A stretch of DNA of 64,000 bases, taken from Branchiostoma floridae. Its lineage: Eukaryota; Chordata; Leptocardii; Amphioxiformes; Branchiostomatidae. Each line of letters begins with the position of its first letter. Position 1 is the first letter of the stretch. Where the stretch lies: NCBI RefSeq assembly GCF_000003815.2, contig NC_049990.1, forward strand, positions 4,948,251 through 5,012,250, in the 5' to 3' direction. Positions 45,101 to 54,700 of the stretch are shown in pieces. Below the pieces are notes generated by a model. It was not told the DNA's origin, searched no databases, and worked only from the letters and a program-made list of their open reading frames with translations. The position numbers and the translations under genes were made by a program.

Positions 45101-48100
45101 GGCAAAGATATTTGTAGGTTTTCTATTCTATTGCTACCTGTGTTTTCTGGAAAAGGACCCAACAAGAAAAGCTCAGTCTACGTACTAGATAGGTCCTACA
45201 GTACGTCTAATAAATACGGTGAGTTCAACTGAATAGTTTTGTATGTTCTACAAATATATACGCGATGATATAAACATCTAGACTGGTTGCAGAAATAGCT
45301 ATTTGTAGTTTGTCTTTCATTGCATATTAATGGTATTGGTCCTTTGTTTTTTATCTTTGACTTCGTGAAAACTCAATCTTTTACTTCTTCTTTTTCCATC
45401 CCAGCTACTTGTAACCAAATAGCCTCCCATTGCCGACTGTTGAATTACCTAGGTCAGACAGACGATTACATAGAATCCCCTGTGATTACTAAATGGCTGT
45501 GCATTACTTGTCTATCCCAGTGACTTGATTACTTGTAATAATGTAAGCCTCTAGTTGACTCTTTCATAATCTGGAAAGCAACATCTATAGTTAAGAGACA
45601 GAAGAGTATTTTGAATACCCCGAGACTAGGATATTGTTGTGAATTACTTGTCTATCCAATGACTTGATTACTTGTAGCAATGTAGGCCTATTTATAATAA
45701 GGAAAGCAACATTCTTAGCTATTAGACAGACGAGTAGTAAGAATCACCAGGGACGAGGATGTCGTTGTGTTTGACGAAGATCTCGTGCGGCCGGCCCTCC
45801 TGTGGGGTGAACCTGAGCAGGTACCGGTCCTTGTCTGTAGACTGGAGGTAACACGGCACCTCCTTACGGGCACAGGCTACCGCCGCAGACAGGGTGCCCT
45901 TCCCGGCTTTGGTGGCATCGACTGGTGGGAGAGAGAAAAATATACCGTCAAATCTACACACCACTCCATGACCAAGAACATGTAATTTCACTGGAGACAG
46001 GATTCTTACGGCTTGTGTCAATATATGGGACCACCAAGAGTAATTACATTGGTCAGGTTGTCTGTACAGGTTGGCCATTGTTAAGATGTTTTGAATCATT
46101 TTGCAACCCTATCATTTTTTTTGTATCATTTTTCCATCTTTGTGTCTACCTACCTAGAGAATAGGACAGGTCGAGGGACAAGATAAGTGTTTCGGCATCG
46201 TTTTTAAAGTTGTTAGATTCTAATGAAATGTTTAATATATCCATAGTTTCAATATTAATAACAAACCGACAAACAATATTAATAAACAACGGTAAGTTCG
46301 TGGCAATATTACATTATATGTGTTTTGTGAATGGGAGAATTTGGGTCGTTGTTGACAGGTAAAGCATTTCAACGGTTGCAGTCACGCTATCTAACCTTAT
46401 CGACTACGATAATCACAGGGTCTGGTAAATTGATGACGGAACGGATTTATGTGCACGCGAGTGGTTCTAAACAGTGACGTCACTCACTCGGCACGGCAAC
46501 CTCCTGTCCGATGTCTACCGGGTCATCGATCGGGCCGACTCGCACTGCGCTTGCGTCGAACACGTAAGCGGTGAAAGGGCTGCCGGGAACGGGGTCACCA
46601 GAGAAGTTGATGGTAATCGTGTGGGGTCCTGGGAAGGAGAGAGAAAATTGTAATATGTGCACTAGGAAAAGAAATATTATAATAACTGATGGAACAGTTG
46701 AAATTCGTCCACTCCAGACTAAGTGTAGCTATAATGACACAGATAACCATATAACATTTCATGCAGTTGTCATTGAGTAGTGTCACAAACAGTTAATATA
46801 TAGTTTTAGATTTTAGATCTGGGGATTTGTTTAGAGAGATAGCCTTTCAGATGTTTACATGTATTTCGTTAAGTCATGAGATAAATGTTCCGAAATAATA
46901 TTTCTTGTCTGGAAAGAACTACCAGCTATGACAAGAGCGGGCATGTATTTAACTCTTTTTATATCTTACTATTTCATGTACAATACTTAGAATACTAGTA
47001 TTGTCATTCTATCATGTCAAATTTCACTTGTATATATTATCCTTGTCTCCGTCAGCAAGGCTAGCCTTTTGTAATAGCCACAGGCTTAGTTGGGCAGACC
47101 TGGCTGTGCGCGCCAATACATAAGAATAGCCAAATAAAATAATTTTTTCAAAACGGCGTCATCAAGCAATCTGTTTCCTGACATACTCCAGATACCAGAT
47201 AGCATGGGTATCATCCGGAATGTAGTTCGCTCCAGCGTTTATCATACACTATATACAGCTGCAGTCGCTTCTAGCTCTGACATTTATCAAACACTACACA
47301 ATCGCTTCTCTTATGTTCTCTGGGTAGCAGAAGCGAACATAATAATAATCTTTATTGCAAACTCATGCAAACAATTGCAAGAATACATGAAAGTACAATG
47401 ATGGTAAGGGCACTGAATGGTATGCAATAACAAAGTGGACATTAAGTGAAATAGGGGTCATCAACTAGATAGACACTTCTTATCTAAAATGAGTGCTATT
47501 GGGTTTGATTTCTTTTCTGTATGCAGTGGAGGATAAAATAGGAGCAAACTACTGCCCAGATGATACCCAGGCTAGAAATGCACGCGTTGACCTGACAAAT
47601 CGGGCGATACGTACCCACTTCAGACGGTATGTAGGAGCAGTCATAAACACCGGACCCTGTGACCTTACATGGTATCGCCTGTAGAGTGGGACCTGTGGAA
47701 GACAAAAGACGACATTGTACCGCTGTGCCCATAAAACGTAAACCCCAGAGGGTACAACAAGCAGCGGGGATAATTACACGATACTCTTCACACGTCAACT
47801 TCTGGACAGACATGATCAAAGAAACGATTCATGTGTCATAAATTAGATTTGTTCCTTAGAATTGCTAGATATCTTCAGCTGTGGTTCAGCTGTTTGTATG
47901 TTCATTGAGTTGCCACTCATTGTATCCTTTATAATTATCGTGCAATGAAGTTCTATGTGTTAATGCTCTTTCTTCCTCGCTTATAGACTGCTTAGTGTGT
48001 TTCTAGTCAACACAGTCTGAAATAAATGCATGCTTTTATAATGGCCTGATTGCAAATTCATGCTAGATGGCCAATTGCAAACGAAGCAAGCCAATGTAAT

Positions 48101-49869
48101 AAATGCAACGTGTGTATACCTCACAGAAAAGTCTATAAATACCTAACTAGTTTAAAGATTAATTAAGTATGCCAGATCTATTTCTACATAAGCTATCTGA
48201 AAGGCTTGATTTATTTTCTTTGATTTATTATCTTATACACTAATGTTACATAAAATAGATCTATTCCTGATTGATTGATGTGATATTGGTTATTTTTCTT
48301 ACTTGTAATGTTGATGCCGAGGATCCCGCCCTGCCCGGCTCGTGAAGTGTCCACCGTGAAGTCTGTGACATTGTCTACGGGCAGGAGTCCACTCAGCCCC
48401 CGCCCCTGGGCCGTCACCTGTCCGCCGTCAATCACCTTCACAACGAACGGGTTACCTGCGGAACACATGCCAAAAATTAGCGTCACGTAAACCACGCGTT
48501 GTCAGTTTGTTTAATGTAAACATTAAACTACTCTCTTAGATGACACTTTGTGGTCATCTCAAAATTCCAGAGCAAGCAAGCAAAGTAAACATACCATTGA
48601 AGCTTTAGCGTGTATGACTTTCCAACAATACAACTTACAAAACAATTGGGTATGTAAATCAACGATAAGATATCCCCATCACTTATCGTTAAACGTTCTG
48701 AGGATGGGGAAAATGTATGGTACAGCAAATCATGTATAAAGCTTTTGTGTCTATTTATGCCAGGTGTACATCGTTTGATATAATGTTATTTTGATTTATC
48801 ATTATAAACAACAAATCTAGTTGACCATGCCCCCAATAAGAAGCCTAAAAGTAACAGACCTTGGGACAATACATTCCCCAACCCCTACCCAACAATTTGT
48901 CCGGCGGATATTACAGCTTCACACCTCGCACAATTACATTCAGTGAACTCGATAAGTGGCCAGGATATATGCATGCCCTGCGGTTGTCGTCACTTTTACA
49001 GTTCACGTCACACAGACTTCAGACGATTAGACTCTGGGTCAAAGCATTCCGACTATGTGCACGCACGCTACCGTCTGGTCGATAAACACTCTGTTTACTA
49101 ACAACATACCAATTATATGGTATATGGCGATGCTGAGTTACTTTATATATGTCGAAAGTTCGCTTTAGTTGAGACTTAAAATGTCTGCGATATCGTCAGA
49201 TTAACGCTAGAATATAAATGAAAGTAGGTTGTATAACATTCCATTTGAGGTCAAATTCTTTTCATTGTGACATTGCATTGTTGGCGATCGATAAAGTCTT
49301 CACTGTCCTTGTTGGTCTATCAGATGTTGCACTTTTTTTTGTTCTTCGTTTTTTTTCTCAAACAGAAGGCAAATCTTGTAAGAATTATACATTGCTATTT
49401 TTTCTATAACATGTAACTTTTGTGCTTTTCTTCTATTTCAATATTTAAGAAGCGCAAAAAATAAGTAACAGTTGGTTGAAGAGACCTGGACGAACAAACA
49501 TACAGACAGACGAACGAACGAACAAAAGAACGAAGCAAAATTGATTAGTGTCAATTGTTATCTAAACCAAATGAAATGTGCATATATTATAAATGTCAAG
49601 ATTTGCAAAGAAATTGGTTATGAAATTAAGGCAACCATTGAACCTTAAACGGAGACAAACAAAGGTAAACAAACAAACAAACAAACAAAAACAAGTACCT
49701 CCGACATGATTAGACCTACCGCCCACATCTTGGTCCCCGAACTGCACGTCGATGTTGTGAGGTGTGGGAGCGTTTGGAACAAATGTCAGTAAATATTTCC
49801 CATCACCCGCCTTGGTCAGCCGGCTAGGAACCGGGCCGCTCGGACCATTCATCGTTATTAGAGGGTCCC
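35699..49869 (-). CDS. Filamin-like protein (gene 2, 20 exons seen)
   Basis: Twenty exons on the minus strand join in one frame to TAA at 35701-35699, giving at least 1056 residues. The visible part starts with the second half of an Ig-FLN repeat, continues through nine complete repeats and ends in a Pro-rich tail of about 155 residues. Exon order, lengths and phases match gene 1, which is convergent with it. Gene 2 lacks the extra block of gene 1 exons 9-11 and keeps two introns that gene 1 lacks. No actin-binding domain is seen. The leading exon needs an upstream phase-1 exon carrying the first half of its repeat, and I find none before gene 3. Either translation starts at the ATG at 49852, or transcripts arrive from gene 3. 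Confidence in exons is high; in the 5' end, low. Confidence 0.82.
36740..36896 (-). CDS. Gene 2 exon, last repeat second half
   Basis: 157 nt encoding VVYTPHIPGDYDVEVKWSDV and GSPFHVRVLDD. Its donor is phase 2, unlike all other repeat junctions. The same region is fused to the tail in gene 1 exon 24. Confidence 0.83.
37588..37758 (-). CDS. Gene 2 exon, last repeat first half
   Basis: 171 nt beginning GSPFEINIDKPPDPSKVKVF, then GPGLTDGKFSNFDGTFLCDT and AGPGQLKVRIEGPQK. Matches gene 1 exon 23. Confidence 0.85.
37978..38111. repeat. (GA)n and (GAGT)n microsatellite
   Basis: A GA run followed by interrupted GAGT tetranucleotides. The minus-strand open frame through it (LTHSLTHS-type translation) is an artefact of the repeat. 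Confidence 0.9.
38463..38612 (-). CDS. Gene 2 exon, eighth repeat core
   Basis: 150 nt encoding KLTAKCVGPTRNADVSLSEN and NVSMRPKETGLHKLHIKCNG, ending VPG. Matches gene 1 exon 22. Confidence 0.85.
39019..39189 (-). CDS. Gene 2 exon, seventh-eighth repeats
   Basis: 171 nt. HYKLNVLWSDKEVRGSPFDV closes one repeat, and GELGQTVKGILDPRKAGSG opens the next. Matches gene 1 exon 21. Confidence 0.85.
39580..39690 (-). CDS. Gene 2 exon, seventh repeat middle
   Basis: 111 nt encoding NPESKLIGSRGNLDVTLVPD and KNSYRALYCPAEPG. Matches gene 1 exon 20 and the gene 3 exon at 63735-63845. Confidence 0.85.
40083..40259 (-). CDS. Gene 2 exon, sixth-seventh repeats
   Basis: 177 nt. GEHSISVFWSEHHITDSPLY closes a repeat, and VQVSGKGLKEAKVDEVAEFL with IDGSEAGNG opens the next. 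The donor is gtgtgt, weaker than most. Matches gene 1 exon 19. Confidence 0.83.
40488..40592 (-). CDS. Gene 2 exon, sixth repeat second part
   Basis: 105 nt encoding KMTARVVGPNREIPADVERR and DRHDVTFTPEEIG. With the preceding 147-nt exon it equals the single 252-nt gene 1 exon 18. Confidence 0.83.
40936..41082 (-). CDS. Gene 2 exon, fifth-sixth repeats
   Basis: 147 nt beginning GSPFHPIICNPSKVHIVGGA, then RIPLMVDDMYTLPVDANGAG. The NP-K/H-V-x-I/V-GG motif is shared with the start of gene 1 exon 18. Confidence 0.84.
41699..41821 (-). CDS. Gene 2 exon, fifth repeat second half
   Basis: 123 nt encoding YPATYTVDTKGNQHVVTYVP and MEVGKYDINLAHAGKDVEG. Matches gene 1 exon 17 (126 nt). Confidence 0.84.
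42162..42308 (-). CDS. Gene 2 exon, fifth repeat first half
   Basis: 147 nt beginning GSPFPAEVNPPGKPRAMGLG, then LLKGIEGKSSEFVVDTTNCK. The Cys near its end is also present in gene 1 exon 16. Confidence 0.85.
42691..42864 (-). CDS. Gene 2 exon, fourth repeat core
   Basis: 174 nt encoding VNTTRAGEGTLTSEVTCHHR and YHTVKFIPQEAETHEVSLAY, ending VVPG. Matches gene 1 exon 15. Confidence 0.85.
42880..42965 (-). repeat. Retroposon 3' tail remnant
   Basis: The minus strand reads CCACAGGAAGAGTAGCCTC, then GATCTAAACAAACTCAAAC, a retroposon-like ending similar to the tail at 2.7 kb. Confidence 0.4.
43339..43476 (-). CDS. Gene 2 exon, third-fourth repeats
   Basis: 138 nt. GPHNVVVTYGKNQVQGSPFV closes a repeat, and VEVGRIPMGEIDAETAFNG opens the next. 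Two partial copies of its acceptor edge lie just upstream. Matches gene 1 exon 14. Confidence 0.85.
43570..43705 (-). pseudogene. Two partial duplicates of the exon 43339-43476 acceptor edge
   Basis: The first copy (exon edge at 43596, 120 bp upstream) keeps CCCCACAG and reads GPHDVFVTY against GPHNVVVTY. The second (edge at 43705, a further 109 bp) keeps CCTACAG and reads GPHN. Between them the intron unit GATTGAAA, TCATGACTATAA and CATTTCAAGCAATGCT is repeated. A further intron-only unit occurs near 43867. The fragments lack donors. Confidence 0.85.
44143..44226 (-). CDS. Gene 2 exon, third repeat middle
   Basis: 84 nt encoding VLDPTMKTVPSKLKGSGVYT and GEYIPEDVG. Matches gene 1 exon 13 exactly in length. 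Confidence 0.84.
44480..44626 (-). CDS. Gene 2 exon, third repeat first half
   Basis: 147 nt beginning GNPFRCNVIDGRQVSVYGDG, then VPVGNVASFNVDTTRAGG. Matches gene 1 exon 12. Confidence 0.85.
45485..45720. pseudogene. Duplicated unit with the donor edge of exon 45748-45921
   Basis: On the minus strand the copy at 45619-45641 reads HNNILVSG with a GT following, against HNDILVPG and donor in the true exon about 130 bp away. Flanking intron is duplicated too (GAAAGCAACAT, TACTTGTCTATCC, GACTTGATTACTTGTA). The copy lies downstream of the true donor in transcript sense, so it could serve only as a decoy or extended donor. Confidence 0.7.
45748..45921 (-). CDS. Gene 2 exon, second repeat core
   Basis: 174 nt encoding DATKAGKGTLSAAVACARKE and YLLRFTPQEGRPHEIFVKHN, ending LVPG. 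Matches gene 1 exon 8. The donor is gtgatt, a weaker site. Confidence 0.84.
46488..46628 (-). CDS. Gene 2 exon, first-second repeats
   Basis: 141 nt. GPHTITINFSGDPVPGSPFT closes the first complete repeat, and VRVGPIDDPVDIGQEVAVP opens the second. Matches gene 1 exon 7 (138 nt). Confidence 0.84.
47340..47440 (-). repeat. LINE-like 3' tail remnant
   Basis: AATAATAATCTTTATTGC on the plus strand, the reverse of a poly(A)-signal-bearing retroposon end, follows an intron between gene 2 exons. Family not identified. Confidence 0.35.
47615..47692 (-). CDS. Gene 2 exon, first repeat middle
   Basis: 78 nt encoding PTLQAIPCKVTGSGVYDCSY and IPSEVG. Matches gene 1 exon 6 exactly in length. Confidence 0.84.
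48303..48455 (-). CDS. Gene 2 exon, first complete repeat start
   Basis: 153 nt beginning GNPFVVKVIDGGQVTAQGRG, then LLPVDNVTDFTVDTSRAGQG. Gene 1 exon 5 is the counterpart, but there the GNPF-type closing strand is missing because no repeat precedes it. Confidence 0.85.
49720..49869 (-). CDS. Gene 2 first visible exon, half repeat
   Basis: 150 nt in the exon class of gene 1 exon 22, encoding MNGPSGPVPSRLTKAGDGKY and LLTFVPNAPTPHNIDVQFGD. It is the second half of an Ig-FLN repeat. The acceptor ctctctatag is phase 1, so an upstream coding exon is expected. The gene 3 exon at 61848-62036 supplies the right half and phase. Otherwise the ATG at 49852-49850 could start translation. Confidence 0.8.
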
Positions 49870-50483
49870 CTATAGAGAGGATTGGTGGTGTTAGTGTGGT
49901 TTAGAGATGAAAGTGTAGAAGGAATTGAGTTAGTGTTTTACATGACGTGTACAATGTACACAAAAGCAACCTGGAACCTGGAAAATTGAAAGTTATGATA
50001 ATTCTAGAGCCCGTTTTCTTGTTAACAGACATTATTATGAAAATTATGAGCCACAACCACTGATTGTTAAAGTTTATGGACACAAATAAACAACGAAGAA
50101 GCTAATGTTGTCTTCATTTTTGTGACGTAATGTATCATAGATGTGTAGAAGTTGGCATTCTTACTTCAATAGATTACCAATTCAATAGATTACATTTTCA
50201 ATTTCATTGTATTTCTTTTACATCAAGATGTATAAATATCTCATTATCATGAACAATTCTTGTGAATGTGTTTTATCCATCTACACACCAATAGGATAGC
50301 ACAGCTAATATTCCTTGTAATCTACCATGAATAAATGTTGTGAAGTATGACTGCTGTGAAGTATTACAAAAGGAACAATAACCAGTCTACTACTCTTAGG
50401 GAATGTTGGTAGCCATGTGTGATAATCGTGCGACCTTCAACTGCGTTTATTTAATAGGGACACCTCCATGTCAGTATGGATGG

Positions 50484-51780
50484 TTGAAGGACGAGACAAA
50501 GGACAGTCTTTACTGATAATGGCCACCTTTGTACCTGTATCTGTGTGTAGATACTAGTAATTGTATGAGTGAGGCCCGGAACTGAGTACAGTTTGATATG
50601 CTGACAATGACCCCCCTTTGCCTGTGCGTTGGTACATACATGGCTGAAGGACGAAACAATGGACAGTGTTTACTGATCATAATTGCCACCTTTGTACCTG
50701 TATCTGTACCTGTACCTGTGTGTAGATACTGGTAATTGTATGAGTAAGGACTGGAACTGAGTACAATTTAATATGCTAACAATGACCAACCCCCCACCCC
50801 CTGGCCTGTGCGTAGGTAAATATACGGCTCAGAAGGACGAGACACAAGACAGTCTTTACTGATAATGGCCACTTATACCTGTACCTGCATCTGTTTGTAG
50901 ATACTAGTAATTGTATGAGTGAGGCCCGGAACTGAGTACAGTTTTAAACTTTATGGTGATAATGACCCACTTTTATAACCTGTGTGTAGGTACATATATG
51001 GATGAAGGACGAAACTAAATACAGCTTATACTGATTATGACCACCCTCTGTCATTTTGCCTATACCTGTATGTAGATAAATGTACAGACAGACATGAGTA
51101 CAGTTTATGCTGCTGATGGCCACAACTGTGCCTCTATGTGTATGACAGACAATCTTTATTGACACGACAAAAGTACAGCGACTTTCGTAAGGTCTACATG
51201 TATAAAAACTACTTACAGTACAACTAAACACACATACATGGATATCTATAGGCATGAATGAGTAAGGACTGGAACATCTTAAGACATATGTGGCTGAAGG
51301 ACGAAACTAAGTACTGATAATGGAACCCTCGACTTTATGTAGTTACACATATGGCTGAGGGACCAAACTAAATACAGTTGTATACTGATAATGGCCACCC
51401 CTTTGCCTGTGCATGCGCATGTGGTTGAATGAAGACAAAGTAAAACTCATACTTGTACTAGTAATGGTTATATTTGTACCTGTATTTAGTTACATGTATG
51501 GCTGAAGGACAAAACTAAATACAGCTTATACTGATAATGAACTGTGGGTAGGTGAATTTGTGGCTGATTGCAGACAAAGTACAACTCATACTTATACCAG
51601 TAATGGTCACCCTGTACCTGCATGTAGTTACATTACTGGCTGAAGGATGAAACCAAGTACAACCTATTCTGATAATGACTACCCCTGCACCTGTAATAGG
51701 CTGTATATAAGTATACATGTGAGTGAGGAACGGAACTGAGTAATACTAGTATACTGGAAATGGCCACCCACTGGTAGACA
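50484..51780. repeat. Degenerate satellite, units of about 140-180 bp
   Basis: GGCTGAAGGACGAAAC-like starts occur near 50484, 50641, 50824, 51001, 51290, 51350, 51499 and 51638. Each is followed by TACTGATAATGGCCACC, and the longer units by TGTACCTGTA and AGATACTAGTAATTGTATGA. Units vary by indels. No coding potential is seen. Confidence 0.8.
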
Positions 51781-54700
51781 CAACAGACTATCTGTTCGGC
51801 TTTCTCTGGGGTGTGAAATCAACAGGTAATCATTTGGACATCAGACGGCAAAGATGACATCTTCCGCACAATGACATCTTTGTTGTGCAGTGTTTGAGGC
51901 ATACCTTGCCCTAGCTCGCCCAGTTTTTACAGTGGCTACCTATACGTACAGCATTCATACAGTTAGAGTCACTGTGCACAGCTCATTTGCTCTTTTCTTT
52001 TTGCAAAATTCAATTCAACACAGTTTGTGTACGTGTACATACTTGCTATAAATGGTAACCCCTGTTCATTTACAAAGACTGAATGTCCAAAACCATTATC
52101 TGGTTATATGATTACGAATTGGAGTTGATCTTATACTAGATACAAAAAATACTTATGGTCATATATAAATTGTTTCAAACTGAGGTGTGGGTGAATCTAC
52201 TGCTTTATGATAAAGTTCTGATTACAAAACTCGGAAGTTTCTCAACACATCTGTCACCTGGACACTCAGACAAAGTAAGCATCTTGGACAGAAAAAGACT
52301 AGAAGAAACTATCACACCAGGGACTCACAATTACCCATCAGCAGAGATGGGGTGTCATATAGATTTCCTGAAACTTATGAACCACTGTACATCGAGCCAC
52401 GTGTACCATCTGCATAACGTGGCATGTCAGAAGCAGTGGCTTGTCTATTCCTTGGCAAAGACTGGAGTTGGACAGTCAAAAATTTGGATGAAACAAATTT
52501 TTGTGTTAGAAATTACAGTTCAACATTGATTCAGAAGTTATAATACGCATGTAGACATAGAGTCCCCTTCCCTATGAACAGCTGCTGTGAATTACTCTAG
52601 AGGTAGAATGAGGTGAATAGCCTTGAGAACATCTTCCAAAGGAATCCACCCACCACACCACACCCTAAATCCTTAAATACGTTGGAAAACACAAAAGACA
52701 TCTGGGCGTTGGTCAAATGATCAATCACAAATGAACTGTATATTTCCTTGGAATCTACGCCCAACGAAGGGCAAAACTGGAGACATCTGCATCTTGTGGC
52801 TGTTTGTCAATGATTCCGTCCCATTGCCTCTGATACCAGATCATATCTGTATCTGCATCTATTATGGGATAGTCTGAGCCTGGGCTCAACTCTGTCCACG
52901 CGAGTGCTCCGTTTATCTGTGGTCACACACTGTGACGCAGATCTACAACTGATCTCCCTAATACAATAATCCTGCGTGTGCTGTAGACTCTGTCAATGCA
53001 CCTTTCACCCTTAGGAAATGGCGTAATGCTCGTCATAACAAGCATGTACCATATGGTAGAACCGAAAGTTAGTATAGTGAGAGAGTAGACAGTATACGAA
53101 TTTTACTTTACGCACTGGTGGCACTTGTGCTTTAAAAATTAGTTGGCAAACCTCGTGCCCATGGCCAGTCCTGCTGAAGTGTAAGCTGGTAGCACACAAT
53201 CACCAGAACGCATCTGCCCGCGAAGCCATCCAAATTTCAGTGTCATTGCGCACTGTGGCAATTACTCTACACAGGACGTCCCTGAGGAGATATACTATAA
53301 ATCTAAATCGTTCTCCGATTAAAGATAGGCATTCCATCTTTATATTTTCCCACATGAATAACACGTCTTTAATAATATAAGTAAATGCATGCAAACCTAG
53401 TCCAATATGAACGACCGAAATTATCCATATAGACAAGAACGGGGATTGCACTAGAAATATCTACTTTCTATTGAAAAATGCACAACTTCCAATAATCCAT
53501 AGGATATTTACTATGCCCAACAAAATGACCAAGGTAAGTCCACTGCATATACAGGATGCCCTATAACAATAGCAGGTATATTTAGCATGAGCTCTCGGCT
53601 TACACCCCGCCTACAGGTGAGATCGTTATCTAAACGGTATTAACCTCTGACATAATCACGTACTAATCATGGCCTTTTCTTCAGCACAAATTACTTCCTA
53701 ACGATGATCTTTTAAGCCGTTTAGTCTTCGCTTACGCAACAGGAAAATAAGTACACACGAGAAGGCCAAACTTAATCAACGTGACTCCGACATACTTCAG
53801 ATCATGGATCAAAGTTGACATTTCAGATTCCAAAGCTGATCTCGACTCGCATGGCCCTAAGCTATTGATTGTCGGCCAAGGTTCCAAATTGTGAACAATC
53901 TTCAGAGCTCTTTGCACAAAAATAGTTTGCCCCAATCTACAGAACTTTCTGGAACGTTATAGTCACTCACTCCAAAACTCCCTTCATGAATTTACAGTAT
54001 ACTGATGACCATCACTGCAGAAGGTCTATCTGGCCATTGTGGCCATTTGGTGGTTCCTCAAGCTGTTTTTATTTCACTGACACAAGGATGAAGAACCCTA
54101 TCTATAGTGACCATTTTCTACGGTGACTACTTTTAGTGGTCACTATATAGACAGGGTTGACCGTGCCTTGGTTTTGTTGGGTTACCATTACTTGACCACA
54201 GAGGCACGAGGGATTGTCAACTAAAGTTCAACATCCAGCGCCATTGACGAATAAAATCATCGACAACTTGATAAGAAACCAGTAGCTGATGTTACTTTTA
54301 TATTGTTGGTTCCAAGGGGTAGATGGAACATATCCTGTGCGTTTTGTTGTTTCCTGTCGTAACCTATGTCATCTTTATTCTGCCTCTAAGTCAAAATCAC
54401 AAGGCTAAACGATAAATCTATCATAACGTCATTGCCACGTCACGCTAACCACATTCAAATTCGGCAGGACATTTACGTATAATTGGTACTTAGAATATCA
54501 CGTTTCTTACGGCGTTCTTTCTCAATTTTCGTGGTGATCTTGTACATCGACGTTGACCTATCTGCTGTTGTACAGTCAAACTTCAACAAGTGACCACCTC
54601 TGCATAAGGACCACCAGGCCATTGTCACCATTTTATCCCTAATTTGATTTTCCATTAGATAATTTTGCCATTGACACAACATTATGAATTCTGTCTACAC

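Noticed and set aside
52155..52529. 124-codon plus-strand frame
   Set aside because: No recognisable domain, AT-rich composition like the surrounding DNA, no splice context and no repeat of known type; probably chance.
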